A DNA stretch of 64,000 nucleotides from contig JBANSL010000018.1 in NCBI GenBank assembly GCA_037127255.1, positions 23,905,175 through 23,969,174 of the forward strand, given 5' to 3'. The DNA is from Persicaria tinctoria (Eukaryota; Streptophyta; Magnoliopsida; Caryophyllales; Polygonaceae). Positions 1 through 11,394 of the stretch are shown one piece after another. Every line of letters starts with the position of its first letter. Position 1 is the stretch's first letter. The position numbers and the translations under genes are program-made. The notes beneath the pieces are model-generated. The model did not search any database and was not told the DNA's origin. It was given only the letters and a program-made list of their open reading frames with translations.

Positions 1-345
1 TCGTAAAAAAACTTGTCACCAAAAAATTTGTTTATCATCATACATGTGTCATCAAAGTCATTGACCGGTGTCACCACTTATAAAGGTGGTGACACTAATC
101 TTGTAATTAAAAAAAATCTCGTAATAAAAAAAATCTGTCGCCAAATTTTTTTTTGTCATCAAAGTCGTATCACCAAATTCATTGACTTTGACCGATCAAT
201 GGTCAAAATAAAAATGGGAAGGAATGGAGGGAATCAATTAAAAATGGGAAAGAGGGGCAAAAGTGTAATATTAGGACATTTTGCAAAAGAGAATATAAAA
301 GTTGACATTTTGCAAAATGCCTTGTTAAAAATGAACACTTAGCTA
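1..345. repeat. End of a GTCACC-repeat MULE-like element
   Basis: The first 200 bases hold scattered TGTCACC/GTCATC words in both orientations. They are followed by a terminal stretch with 'ggcaaaagtgtaatattaggacatttt'-like sequence. Read in reverse complement, this has the same order as the left end of the element at 11175 (repeat of AATGTCC, then CACTTTTACCC, pyrimidine-rich tract, TTGAC words, GTGACA array). I infer it is the right end of another copy of that family, cut by the window edge. The open frames here are translations of the repeat, not genes. Confidence 0.5.
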
Positions 346-467
346 AGAAGTCCAATTTATATTTGAAAAATTAAAAAAATTATATATTTAAATTATATAC
401 ACTAATATATGTTTATAAAAAATTTAATATAAATTTTTTATTAAAAAAATATGAATAATTAAAAGAT

Positions 468-1424
468 CGGAAATTTCGCGAGGTATCCCTGAGGTATTGC
501 AATTTTCGCGAGGTATACAACTCTTTTGCATATTTTGCGTGGTGCCCCTGAGGTTTCGAATCTTTTTTCCGGATGGCCTCCCTCGTTAAATTTAACAACC
601 CAGTTGATGCCGTTAGTTTTCAATTAAAATAAAAATTAAAAAGAAAGAAAGAACGGTGGATTTGATTTGTTGAATACCCCTCTAGGGTTTTGATTTGTTG
701 AATCCAATAGCTCTGAAACCGCCAGACCACACTAGCCCCCATCGCTGGATTCCTCCTCACCCAAGCCCGACGACCACCACCACGGGCACCACCTTCACGT
801 ACATGGGCGCCGGCGGCCCCAATTGGCTCAACAACGCCATACTCAGCTCCCAGGGCGGCCCCTACCTCGACGACGGCGCTTCCCAGGACTCCGCCGGCAC
901 AGGTGGAGGGACCAATTTTCTCAACCTGCAGACGAATTTGGATCCCCTCTCGCAACCCTCGCCCAACAACCAGTGGTTGTCACGGTCTACGACACTGGCA
1001 ATTGACGATTCCTCAGTGCTCTCGATCCCCAACCATGACGGTGACGACGATGGCGGGGGTGGGAGCAAGCGGAGATGGGAAATGACGGCGGAGGAGGAGG
1101 AGATGGAGTGGTGGTTAGCCTGCCTGAAGATCGCGACGCCGGGCACTGCCCTTTCTCTCGAGCCACAATCACCGCCCTTTTCTCGAGCTTTTTGAAGCGG
1201 TCGATTGTCACTCTCTCTTCTCTGCGCTTATGTTTTTCTTTCTTTTTTTCTTTATTTTTTTAATTGAAAACTAACGGAGGAGAATCAACTGGACTGTTAA
1301 ATCTAACGAGGGAGGGCATCCGACAAAAAGATTCGAAACCTCAGGGGCAATACGCGAAATATGGCAAAGAGTTGTATACCTCGCAAAAATTGCAATACCT
1401 CAGAGGCACCTTGTGAAATTTCCG
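468..1424. mobile_element. Pack-MULE, 957 bp, carrying a KNOX gene fragment
   Basis: A perfect 9-bp duplication TTAAAAGAT flanks the element (459-467 and 1425-1433). The ends are inverted repeats of about 170 bp starting CGGAAATTTCGCG on the left; the right end gives CGGAAATTTCACAAGG in reverse complement. The inverted repeats share ordered blocks such as GAGGTATACAACTCTTT and CCCTGAGGTTTCGAATC. A 9-bp TSD with long inverted repeats is the Mutator-like signature. Between the ends is GC-rich coding-like DNA unlike the AT-rich surroundings, and no transposase. This is the standard Pack-MULE structure. Confidence 0.88.
695..1195 (+). pseudogene. Captured class II KNOX homeobox gene fragment (KNAT3-like)
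   Basis: The frame contains, in order, stretches that resemble the N-terminus of class II KNOX proteins: TFTYMGAGGPNWLNNAIL, a YLDDG segment, NFLNLQT, and SPNNQWLSRS. A glycine/aspartate-rich linker follows, and then WWLACLKIATPG, which matches the start of the KNOX1 region (family form roughly VACLRIATPVDQLP). The KNOX2, ELK and homeodomain parts are missing. It has no ATG at the start of the frame and is fully enclosed in the Pack-MULE. In KNOX proteins these parts are separated by more sequence, so the capture joined or shortened exons. It is a non-functional transduplicate; whether it is transcribed cannot be seen. The identification is from memory of the family. Confidence 0.75.
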
Positions 1425-1433
1425 TTAAAAGAT

Positions 1434-1823
1434 TTATTATTATAGAAAATATTTTTTTATTTTTCTAAAACATATATTTTTAAAATAAAAGTTTATAGAC
1501 ATGTTAATATAAGTATATAAGGTATAAATATATATATTTTTTAATGTGAATTTATACTAAAATAGTTAAATGTAGTGGATGTGTTACAGGGATCTCAACT
1601 GATTCAAGAGTTATATATATATTCATTATATTGCATAAATGATGTTGCTAGTGAATTTTATTTTGCAGAGTTGGTACGGTCAAAGTAAAAAAAGACTATG
1701 ATAAATTGCACAAATTAAACCTTATGTACTCCGTAATTAGATAACTCAACTAGGGAATATATGTTTCCAAGCATAAAGCGATGTGAATATATTTAAGAAA
1801 AGAGAAATCCTTCTAAAAAATAG
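1434..1823. other. AT-rich intergenic stretch
   Basis: No open frame with codon character, no RNA gene and no clear repeat end was found between the Pack-MULE and the LINE derivative. Confidence 0.6.
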
Positions 1824-1839
1824 TGATTTAATCTATTGT

Positions 1840-3559
1840 TTTTTTTTTTTTTTTGATTAGGTAATAATTCGAGGACCAGACAGACCTGGCTCCTCGAGAG
1901 TCCGACAGAGTCGGCAGACGGCGAGCCGTCAAACATACATCGAAAATAAAAAGGCGGTGCAATACAAAAGTAGCAATCAAAGAGCCCCAATCGAACAAAC
2001 GAGCCTAACCTAATAAAGCTGAAGACAACGTAGACTAAACCCGGAGCCAAGCGTCACCAAGCGATGACACCGCTGGTCAGCGGTACATCAGGAGTCCCTG
2101 TGGGCGATGAAGACGAATCTCCAAGGAAATTTCCGGAACACGGAGTCGCCTCGATGCACACCGCCTCGACCCCAACCAGACCCGACACCGGGCGCTAGAG
2201 CTCCAACTCAGACTAGGACCACCAAGAACAACCGGAAGCGCAACCGAGAACCACCCTCATACAAAAACGCACCAAAGAGCCCCTTACGGATTTTATCAAG
2301 ACTCTTACGAGATTATACCGGACCCTTTCGGGTGGTTTTGTAAATTAATATGTGCAGCCAAATATAAAGAATATTTAACCACTTTTTTTCTTTTTTCTTT
2401 TTCTATCGGGCTGCTTTGGGCCCAAGAAAAATCCTTGGGCCCGAAGCACATTTAACGGGCCTAAATCTACCAAAGCAGACCCGATGCCGGCAACCATATC
2501 CAAATTTGATTATGTCAAATTAATAATAATAAATCACATAATTATTATTATTTTTTAATTAATTAGTCACCCCCAACCCCAAGCAACGCACACAGGGAAT
2601 TGGAAATCCGGACAGATCGTGCGGCGCAAGGAAGAAAAGGGTCGAGGGCAACCGGAGGAGAATCACCGCTGAGGACCGCCAGAGAGGTCACCAGCAAAGC
2701 CGATGGCGGCTCCGAACAGCACAGGCGGAGGGAGAATACAAGTGAAAGGCAATCGAAACACCGGTGAAGGGTGATCGAAGAGGCTAGCACCGAAATCGCC
2801 GGCAATACTGGCGACGCACGGGTAACGGAAGCGAGAGGTAACCGGAAGGAGGAAGGATTGAACCGCACCGGGCGTGCCTCAACTACCCGGCCAAAGCCGA
2901 AGGGAGAAGACAACGAAGGCGGAGCGGAGGTGCAGGACGGCGAAATGGACGCCGATAACAGGTTGGGGGACCAATTGGCTATGGAGGAAGAAGGATTTGG
3001 GGACAAAAACCAAAGATAAACAAAAGCCCCAAATTGATTTTGACTTTGAAAAAATTCCGACCAAGGAGAGTCGGACTAGGGTTTACCTATTACACGTTCT
3101 TCAACACAACCAAACAAGCCATGGTGGTGTGGTCGGAGGCGGCCGAAGCCAAGGTATAAAGGTTGGAGCCGGGATTAGAGCTCCGTCACTCAAGGGAGAG
3201 GAGAGAGCAGTTGTGTTTGCATCGCGAGCGGCCAAAAGATCACTGCCCGGAGAAAGATCACTGCCCGAGAAGGGGCTTTTTTGAAGTCGATCTTCGACGA
3301 CGGACCTTCGAGAGGACCACCAGGGGAAATCGAGGGGGGAGCTAAAGGGATTGGATCCCAAACCACCCAAAACGGCAACCGAAGAGGTTGGAATAGGAGG
3401 TGGGGAGAGAAGAAGAGTGGCGACGGTACTCCGAGGTGGAGTCCGGGGGAGGCGTTGGTGGTTCAAGCCCGCTCAGCGGGGGTTTAGTCCCACAAAGGGG
3501 GTTTCTTCCTCTCTCTAATCCCATCCTGTTAATTTTTTAAAAAAAATGAAAAATCCATA
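1840..3559 (-). mobile_element. Short non-LTR retroposon (internally deleted LINE derivative)
   Basis: A 16-bp duplication TGATTTAATCTATTGT lies at 1824-1839 and 3560-3575. A run of about 15 T follows the left copy, so the element is on the minus strand with a poly-A tail. Next to the tail is TTTGATTAGGTAATAATTCG, the same end sequence as the L1 tail at about 17215 in reverse complement (ACCTAATCAAAAA). The 1.7-kb body is GC-richer than its surroundings. It encodes no reverse transcriptase and no clear ORF1. I infer a LINE derivative that kept both ends and lost the middle, moved by a partner LINE. The open frames in it show no recognisable domain. Confidence 0.75.
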
Positions 3560-3645
3560 TGATTTAATCTATTGTGTATACAATGGCCGCATGGCAGATG
3601 AAAGAAAAACGTAATATTTTTTAAAAAATAAGGTAAAAAAATATA

Positions 3646-4306
3646 GGGCAAATTGCATAAAATAGCAGGAACTTTAGGGGTGGTTGCACTTGTGGCACAA
3701 ACTTAAAAAAATACAAAAATAATCACTAAAGTGGGGGTGCTTACATGAAATTTTTTTAATTAAAAAGGCAAATAGCGAGATATGGATTAGTGGGAATGCT
3801 TATATGGATTTTTTTAATTATAAGACATAAGACATGCGCCCAAATTATGAAATTAGCTAGGTTCCATTTTTATTTTTTTATTTCAAGTAATTCCAAATCA
3901 AAGATAATTGTGACAAATATAACATTTGTAAATTAAAATAACTAGTACCAAATTTTAATTTGCAAATATTATATTTGTCACAATTATCTTTGATTTGGAA
4001 TTACATGAAATAAAAAATAAAATTGGAACCTAGCCAGTTTCATAATTTGGACACATCTTTTATGTCTTTTAATTTTTTTTTTAAAATCATATAAACATTC
4101 TCACTATTCCATATCTCGCTATATGTCTTTTTAATTAAAAAAATTTCATGCAAGCACCCTCACTAGTCCACATTAGTGACACATGAGGTACGTGCCACCG
4201 ACCGCAACTAAACCCAAAAGTTGGTGATTATTTTTTGTATTTTTTTAAGTTCGTACCACTGAGTGCAACTATGCCTAAAGTTCGTGCTATTTTATGCAAT
4301 TTTTCC
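3646..4306. mobile_element. Foldback DNA element with inverted repeats of about 300 bp
   Basis: The left half and the right half are near-perfect reverse complements (for example GCATAAAATAGCAGGAAC against GCATAAAATAGCACGAAC, and CAAAGATAATTGTGACAAAT facing its complement), with a short centre near 3945. The flanks are a 10-bp A/T duplication AAAAAATATA (3636-3645 and 4307-4316). It has no coding capacity. Size, long inverted repeats and TSD length fit a MULE-type foldback MITE. A transcript would form a long hairpin. Confidence 0.8.
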
Positions 4307-4329
4307 AAAAAATATATGGAAAAGAACAT

Positions 4330-4425
4330 AAATATTATCCAGCTTAATTGGTAAAGATAGAAAAGAATCATTAGAAATGCAAGAAGGTCCCGGGTTCAAA
4401 CCTTATTGTTTACATTTTTTTAACA
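4330..4425 (+). other. tRNA-like sequence, possible SINE relic
   Basis: An A-box-like AGCTTAATTGGTAAAG is followed about 45 bases later by a B-box-like GGGTTCAAACC and then a T run. No cloverleaf could be folded by eye. It may be a degenerate tRNA-derived SINE head or a decayed tRNA gene. Confidence 0.3.
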
Positions 4426-4429
4426 CTTT

Positions 4430-4896
4430 TTATTTGTATTATAAATGTCATATTTAAATCAAATTTTATAGTTTTCTTTTCATATTTTTCATAAGAGTAT
4501 TCATTACGCTATCCATATATTTTAAAAAATTCTTCTGATTTTGCTTCATATGAAATTTTTTTACTATCAATGTCACATTTAAATAATAATTTATGGGTTT
4601 TTTTTGCCACACTTTTCAATCCTATCATTTTTTTCTATTTACAAATGAAATATTTTTTTAAAAAAATTATAAGTTTCTTTCAATATTTTTCAAAAAAGTA
4701 TTCATCATGCTACGTACACACACACACATATATATGAAAAGAATTATTAAATTTTATTTTATGAATTTTTGTAATAAAATATCATATTTATACTACAATT
4801 CATGGTTTTCTTTCAATATTTTTTTTAAAATTTCATTATATACCAAGAAAACAATATCGAAATAAAAATTCAGCCTCCCCTCTAAAAAAATCATAC
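4430..4896. other. AT-rich spacer
   Basis: Long A/T runs with related blocks (for example 'ttcaatatttttc' near 4680 and 4815) suggest old duplications. No gene seen. Confidence 0.5.
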
Positions 4897-4920
4897 AGGC
4901 GCCACTGTGTGTGTGTATAT

Positions 4921-5266
4921 GTATATATATATATTACAGTAGGCAAGAAATATGAGTGATTACACAAGCTGTAATCTGGCTCCTTGATCATCCTTAAGGA
5001 TGATGGTACAAAGTTCCCTATTGTAAGGGATAGTAGAGTTATTACAAATGATACCTTTCCGAGTTATAAAGTCAGCAACTCGATTTGCTTCACGATAACA
5101 GTGTCTGTATTGAACAAGGTCAAATCCAGCTTCTAGTTCCTTGATTTTTTCAATGTGACATGTAACTTCCCATCTAGCATTATTTCTGTTGGTAATGGCT
5201 TGGATTAGCTGTAGATTTGCTTCACGATAACAGTGTCTGTATTGGATAAGGTCAAATCCAGCTTCT
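4921..5266 (-). mobile_element. 5'-truncated LINE fragment (RNase H end) with TSD
   Basis: AGGCGCCACTGTGTGT...ATAT occurs on both sides (4897-4920 and 5267-5286, differing by two GT units), as expected of a target-site duplication. In reverse complement the insert encodes the C-terminal part of a LINE RNase H domain, including FDLVQYRHCYREANRVADF. A block of about 53 bp (GATTTGCTTCACGATAAC... to AAATCCAGCTTCTA) is present twice, at about 5079-5133 and 5214-5267, with few differences, so the fragment also has an internal duplication. Confidence 0.65.
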
Positions 5267-5375
5267 AGGCGCCACTGTGTGTATATATAAGACAACTCTA
5301 ATGAGAGATTAAATGCTACTCCGTATTTCATAAGAACAGATCTTAAAATTTTATGGATAAGAAACTTTTATAAAT

Positions 5376-5451
5376 TAATTTTTTTTGATAAGGTAAGAAA
5401 TCGATGGTCAAACAGGCCTGACACCTCGAGCGGCCGACGAGTCGGCAGAAA
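5376..5451 (-). mobile_element. 76-bp LINE tail insertion
   Basis: The 14-bp duplication AAACTTTTATAAAT (5362-5375 and 5452-5465) encloses a T run and TTTGATAAGGTAAGAAATCG, the same tail sequence as the elements ending at 1840 and 17239. This is an extreme 5' truncation: only tail and terminal 3' UTR were inserted. Confidence 0.8.
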
Positions 5452-5689
5452 AAACTTTTATAAATGACATACTCCGTATTAATTAGTCCAATAGTGTAAT
5501 TTATGTATGATCCTAGGTTTGATGGAGGAAAATTTATACTCATATGTTAGATATTGCCCTTAAGTCCTTAACTCATACTAATATTGTACATGCTTGGATT
5601 TAATTTCTAAAATTATAGGGTTTTTTTAAAACTAGGGGTTTAATCCGCCTTGTATTTATAGGTTTCAAATCTTTAATTAGGGGGAATAT

Positions 5690-5990
5690 TTTTTTTAGAA
5701 CAAACTCCGCAACTTATGCCATTTCATTAAGAATAACGTTTGCTACATTAACCGGAAGGAATTGTAAATCAAAGCACAAACTTGAAGAAACAGTTTTACT
5801 GCCGCCATGCCCTGGGCTGTTGTGTTGCCTTCACGGCTGACATGAGACCAGCAGATTCGGTTGAAACTTCGAGCATTGTCAAGAATAGCCTCCGCTTCGG
5901 CGATTTCAACGTCTAGTGTTGCCTGAATGAGTTTCTGCCCGGCTGCCCTGAATCTCCCATCAACTAAATGGATAAATTGTGATTTTTTTA
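5690..5990 (-). pseudogene. LINE RNase H fragment
   Basis: In reverse complement the sequence reads as the C-terminal part of a plant LINE RNase H domain, with the typical end NRICWSHVSREGNTTAQGMA. A T run at about 5690 marks the tail. No catalytic N-terminal part is present. Confidence 0.6.
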
Positions 5991-6081
5991 AACAACCTTT
6001 CTACCTTATTAGGATAAGATTCAAAATTGGATAAGATACCAACCAAAAATAAATGACCCTATAAATCTAATTTATAATTTA

Positions 6082-6085
<4 letters not shown>

Positions 6086-6115
<30 letters not shown>
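6086..6115. repeat. (TA)n microsatellite
   Basis: Uninterrupted TA dinucleotides of about 30 bp in AT-rich spacer. Confidence 0.9.
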
Positions 6116-6118
<3 letters not shown>

Positions 6119-6787
6119 AATTAATTAATGATATATTTTTTTCTAAAATTAGAATAGGATAGAACAACCGAATCCTACTCTCTCTTTTAATTTTGATTTG
6201 CCCCTATTTTTTTAGATTTTCTTCCATAGCTTTGAATAGCCTAAATTACCCACTCGCTTAGAAACAATTAGATCTGAACAAAAAAGAAACAATTTTTTTT
6301 TTGAGATCTAAAAAAGAAACAATTAGATCTAATCTAATAGCACCTTGATTTTATCGAAAGTTGTCTTTATTTTATTTTTAATTTTTGTTTTTGAAAGAGT
6401 AAGGATTCGGCTGGTTGGACTCGCCTATAGCATCCTTATGGATGTGATTAATGAGATCTTTATTTGATTATAGTGCAATCCCAGAATAACCCAGGAAGTA
6501 GCTAAAATATATGTGTTTAGTTGAATTTTTTTCCGCAGAAAAACCCAGGAAGTTCAATTCCTCCATTTCATAGGAATTTAACTTACCTACTCCTCCCTAG
6601 GTAAGTTGCAATTCCCCCATTTTTTATTTAAAAATTCTCAATTCCCCTATTTAATCCTCTAAACTAAATAGTTAACCAAACATATTTTCACAATTCCCGT
6701 GAATTAGACTTCCTGGGAATTCAATTCCCATGAAATAACTTCCCGGGAATTTCAATTCCCACATTGAACCATACGAGCCCTAAGGTA

Positions 6788-6970
6788 TGCAATCTTTTTT
6801 TTTTTTATATCAAATGAATAAATTCATTTCATTTCTTGCAAAATAGTCGGAAACTACATTGTCTGGTAGAGAGTACAAGTTAAAGAATAACGATGCACTT
6901 GAAGAAATAGATGCAATGGAATGAGCCACATAATTTCCTTCCCGCCTTACATGGAACCAACAATATATAC
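6788..6970 (-). pseudogene. LINE RNase H terminal fragment
   Basis: A T run followed, in reverse complement, by coding-like sequence ending the RNase H domain of a plant LINE (YCWFHVRREGNYVAHSIA). It is a heavily truncated 3' end, related in layout to the fragment at 5690. The stretch between (6000-6780) is AT-rich. Near 6480-6780 it has repeated TTCCCGGGAATT-like words and ends in CATACGAGCCCTAAG, which may be the end of a MITE whose other end I could not place. Confidence 0.5.
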
Positions 6971-7335
6971 TTCATCTTATCATAAATATAAGATATTTTA
7001 GAAAGTATATTTTGATCAATAATAAAGGACGTTTTAGATTTTCTAAGTATTGATTTGTATTGTAATGATGTATATTAATTTGTGTGTTTTTTTATTTTTT
7101 AAACATTTTTGATTGGTTGTAGAGAATAGTGAAAATTTTAAAAATAGAAAGTTACTGTAATTATGATAATTTTAAATGAACTGATCTGATGCTACACTCG
7201 ATGAGCTCGTCTGTAAGGGCACACTTGGCTGGTGGATCAAGCTATTGCGGTTGACTACTCTAGATCTTCGTCTTGTATCAAAAAAAAATGAGCAATGGAT
7301 TTAAAAAAAATTGTGTTATATGTTAAAAAATCTTA

Positions 7336-7571
7336 CTACCTCCGTTTCAAAATATTTATAGTTTTATTTTTTGACACGTTTTTTAAGAAGCAAAAAACTC
7401 TATAAAATATTATTTTTTTAATATTTTTTTTAATAATTTCATACTTAATACAATTATCTATGAAATTATTAAAAAAATTTAATAAAAAATTTAATATTTT
7501 ATAGAGTTTTTTACTTATTAAAATACGTGCCAAAAAATAAAAATACAAAAAATATTTTAAGACAGATAGAG
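7336..7571. mobile_element. Stowaway-like MITE
   Basis: The ends CTACCTCCGTTTCAAAATAT and, in reverse complement, CTCTATCTGTCTTAAAATAT are flanked by TA. The interior folds back (CTCTATAAAATATTA against TAATATTTTATAGAG). This is the Tc1/mariner Stowaway pattern that also occurs at 35171. Confidence 0.75.
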
Positions 7572-7716
7572 TATATTGTTTGATCTGAGTGAGTATTAAT
7601 TTGAGATAGCAATAAAGGGAATAAACTTTAGTATAAAGTACGGAGTAGTTATTCAGCCAAAATTATAGAGTAATAATATTGGGAAAATTGGAAGCAACAC
7701 AAAAGCTAGGTGGGAG

Positions 7717-8283
7717 TAGGGATGGCAACGGGGCGGGAAGTACTCTCCCCGTTCCCGTCCTTGTTTGTAAAATGTCTCCCCATTTCTGTTCCCGTCCCCG
7801 TTTGGGGATCAAAAATATCCTCCGTCCCCATTCCTGTCGGGTCTCCGTCCCCATCGGAGAATCCCCGTCTCTGCTTAATTTTTCCCGTTTGCTTTTCCCG
7901 CGGGTTTCTCCGTTTAAAACCCATGGTTTTCCCCCATTTAATAGAAAACTATAAGATATTATTAAAGTTATGTAAAAAATATAATATAAATATTACATAT
8001 AATATCTCATAAATGTAAATTATAAGGTAAAAGTTTAAAAATAAAATAAAAAACTATTTAAACTTAGGCAAGATATAAACAACATTGAAGATTCCATATT
8101 CTATATCGGGGATCCCCGCGGGGGTCCTCAACAGGGACGGGGCGGGGCGGGGATCGAGGTGAGGACTACTATCCCCGTCCCATCTCTGTCCCCGCGCGGT
8201 TGCCCCCATCCATGTTTAAAATCTCTATCCCCATCGCGGGGATTCCCCACGGGAAACGGGAATCCCGCCTCATGCCATCCCTA
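7717..8283. mobile_element. Non-autonomous hAT element, 567 bp
   Basis: The terminal repeats are TAGGGATGGCA and TGCCATCCCTA, with an exact 8-bp duplication GGTGGGAG (7709-7716 and 8284-8291). The ends are rich in GGGGCGGGGA-type subterminal words, and no transposase is present. An 8-bp TSD with these ends is diagnostic of hAT. Confidence 0.9.
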
Positions 8284-8500
8284 GGTGGGAGAGATGAAAC
8301 TTCGAGGCAGGATCGATGGATTACAAAAGGCCGCACCAAAGCCGCCCCACGGTGGCCAGGTGTGGGTCCCAACCTCCAACACTTGATGAACAGTGTAAAT
8401 ACATTTTATTTGGACTAATTAATAATTAGTCACTACAAGTCTACAATAATAAGTAATCCTCCTTATCACAATTTTTACTCTTTTTTCACAATTTTTACTC

Positions 8501-10677
8501 TTTTTTTTTTGGAAGCAGGATAAAGATTAGGAGAGCCGTCGTCGACCGGTCTACTTTCCTAGTGCGTTCGAGCGGACGAGAACACAAAGTTCTGAATCAG
8601 TAACCATGCTATCATCGGTAGGGATGTTGTGGATCAGACGTGCAATCCTGTCAGCCACCGCATTCGAGTCCCTGAAAATATGACGAATAACAACATGAGA
8701 CATAGAATTGAGATGAATAATCGTATCAGCCATTAACAACTCAATGTTCCAAGGGCACGACCAATCCCCCAGTAGAGCTTTTATAATGACCAGACAATCC
8801 CCTTCGATCAGAAGGAACTGAATTCCCAATTGTTTTGCCTTTGCAACACCCATGTGTAGGCCCATAGCCTCCGCGTAAACAGCCGAACTATTATTACAGC
8901 ATCCCGACCCTAACAATAAAATATTACCATTGTGATCATGGATGACAAAGCCGTAGGACCCTACCTTCGACTGGCAGTATGAACTATCAAAGTTTAGCTT
9001 ATAATACCCATTAGGCGATTTCTCCCAAACTTTTACTTTATGAGAGGTACAGCCAGTTGAGTTTGAGTTATTTTTTTGGGCCGGGTAGGCACTAATATTG
9101 GTCGAAGTCTGATGCTTGTCAGTTGTTTTTGTACTCGCATACCATGTTTGGTTTGACGAATTGCAGAAAAGTGCAATCTCATGAGCCGTGACAGATGTAA
9201 CGTCGTTGAAAACAAGCTGGTTTCTAAAACACCATAGACCCCGCCAAGCAAAGGCAATATAATCAGTTTTATGCTTGCCCAAGTTTGAATAAATAAAGTT
9301 TATGATTGCATTTGGTTTTGAGTCTATTGTTATACCTCTAGTAATAGGTTTACGAATCCTAAGAGTCGAAAACAGATCGTTTGTCATGGGGCAATCTAAC
9401 AGTAAGTGGAAGGTAGATTCCAAAGAGCATCCGCAGAAGCTGCAGCCGAATGGCACCAATACATGAGATCGTTGTAGTCTATCAGTAGTGGGTAAACCAT
9501 CGCGAGAAATTTTCCACAAAAAATGTCTAATTTTGTGCGGGACATTCAATTTCCATAGCCAGTTACAATCGAAATTTGGGTCCTCGTCATGAAGCGGGAT
9601 GATACTCGAGGCCGAGCAAGTTGAGAAACAACCATCCTTACTAGGCCCCCAAAAAAGTCTGTCTTGGAAATTGTTGTCTGGTAGTTTAATTAATCTGGGC
9701 GATGTTGTCAATGATAGCAGTGATTAGTAAATTGTGTAAGTCCGTGTGTAGTACCGACATAGTCCAATTATTAATACAGGTATCAATAAATGCATGCATT
9801 ATAAATAGCGATTATGCGCTCAAGTTTTCTTTAATGAGGACCTTTTTGCCCTCTGCAGACATGGAAGCAGCTATCCATTTAGTTAGTTGTTGTTTGGCTT
9901 TAAGAACCACATCTACGAATGTATCGCGATTGACTCTACCATTTATGATCGGGCAACCCAGGTATTTCTCAAGATTATTTGTTTGTGGAATCCCAAGCGT
10001 CATTGCAACCATTTGGATACCCGTGGTTGACGTGTTTTTAGAAACTTGGAAGCTCGATTTGTGTAAATTGACCCTTTGGCCCGAGATCAGGTAGAAACGC
10101 TGAATAGTATCGTTTAACTTGATACAAGTTGATTGGTTTGTTTTACCGAATAGCATTATATCGTATGTGAAGGCGAGGAAAGAGATTTTAACCCCTACCC
10201 TACCCAAGCAGAAACCCATGTCTTTTGAAACAGACGCTTGTCGATGTAGCGTTCTTACAAGTACTTCAGCCGTAAGAATGAATAAGAAGGGTGACAGATG
10301 ATCACCCTCCCTCAGGCCCCGAGTGGGGATAAATGATGTAGAAGGTTAGTCATTGATGAGAACAGAATAAGAAACAGTTTGGACACACTCTTGAATCCAG
10401 TGGATGAAGTCAAAGCCGAATTTTCCAAGTACAGAAAAAAGGAAAGGCCATTATACCCTGTCATATGCTTTTTCCATATCCAGCTTAATAGTCATATATC
10501 CACACCTAGCTTTAGTTGTTCTAAAGGAGTGGAAGATTTCATGAACAATTAATATATTGTCCTGTATGGATCTACCTTTAGTGAAAGCATTTTGTAATGG
10601 GTGAATCAATTTATCAAATACGATTGATAGTCTCACAGACAAAATTTTTGATATGATCTTATAGACCGTAGAGCAAA
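8501..10677 (-). mobile_element. 5'-truncated L1-type LINE
   Basis: A tail of T at 8501-8510 and the duplication CACAATTTTTACTC (8487-8500) against CACAATTTATACTC (10678-10691) bound a 2.2-kb minus-strand insertion. A further copy of the same 14-mer lies at 8467-8480. The insert holds reverse transcriptase (from the finger region on), the zinc-binding zf-RVT region and RNase H. The endonuclease and ORF1 are missing. Confidence 0.75.
8551..10642 (-). pseudogene. LINE ORF2 remnant: reverse transcriptase, zf-RVT, RNase H
   Basis: In coding order: IKLDMEKAYDRV (RT), RGLREGDHLSPFLF, then the catalytic box, the LGCPIINGR block, a zf-RVT region with WKLNVPHKIRHFLWK and the cysteines of CSFCGC, and finally RNase H with KLNFDSSYCQ, YAEAMGLHMGV, IEGDC and DSNAVADRIA. 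The RT box that should read F-A-D-D reads F-T-Y-D, so one catalytic aspartate is lost. Frame breaks lie near 9700-9810 and 10330-10450. The RNase H and zf-RVT part (8551-9711) is still open for 386 codons. The copy cannot supply active RT. Confidence 0.8.
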
Positions 10678-10722
10678 CACAATTTATACTCCAGTTTTAC
10701 ATACAGTACATGCTAAAATATC

Positions 10723-10724
<2 letters not shown>

Positions 10725-10796
<72 letters not shown>
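10725..10796. repeat. (TA)36 microsatellite
   Basis: 72 bases of pure TA immediately upstream of the truncated LINE. It is likely unstable in length. Confidence 0.95.
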
Positions 10797-10798
<2 letters not shown>

Positions 10799-11394
10799 TT
10801 TTGATTGGTGAAAAGAGAATTGAAAAGGTTGTTCGTTTTTTGCGTTTGACCAAGACACAAGCTTTCGTTCTTTGATTTGAGTTATTTGTCGTATGTATTT
10901 CACATACTTCGTTGTTGCTGCTACGTACAATGCTAATAAGCTCTTGCTTGTCCTAGTCTGTTTTCCTTTCTGTCATTTACTTCTGTTATACATGATGATT
11001 AATTTGTCTATTTACCGGCTTGGCTTGTCCGGTCTCTCGATTACTCTAGGCGTGTCTAGATAATCGAATTTATTTCCAAAATTTAAAAAAAATGTTCGTT
11101 TTTGAAAAAGTGAATCTTGCATTGATATACAAATTTGACATTACATGTTTTAATGTAAGTATACAAAGAAAAAAGGTTTAATTTAGTGGATGTAAAAAAA
11201 AATGGACATAATTAAGTAAATGTCCATTTTTAAAAAAAATTAGGTAAATGTCCATATTTGACACTTTTACCCTTCCTTCTCATCCCTTACCCTTCCTTTC
11301 CCCCTTTGACCCTTACCATCCCCTTCCCCCTTTGATTATTTTTAATTTTGATATTGACTAGTCAACATTGACCAATTAAGTCAATGCCTAGATT

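Noticed and set aside
2563..3524. Several overlapping frames of 60-147 codons in the LINE derivative
   Set aside because: No domain, no consistent frame on either strand, and GC-rich sequence leaves frames open by chance.
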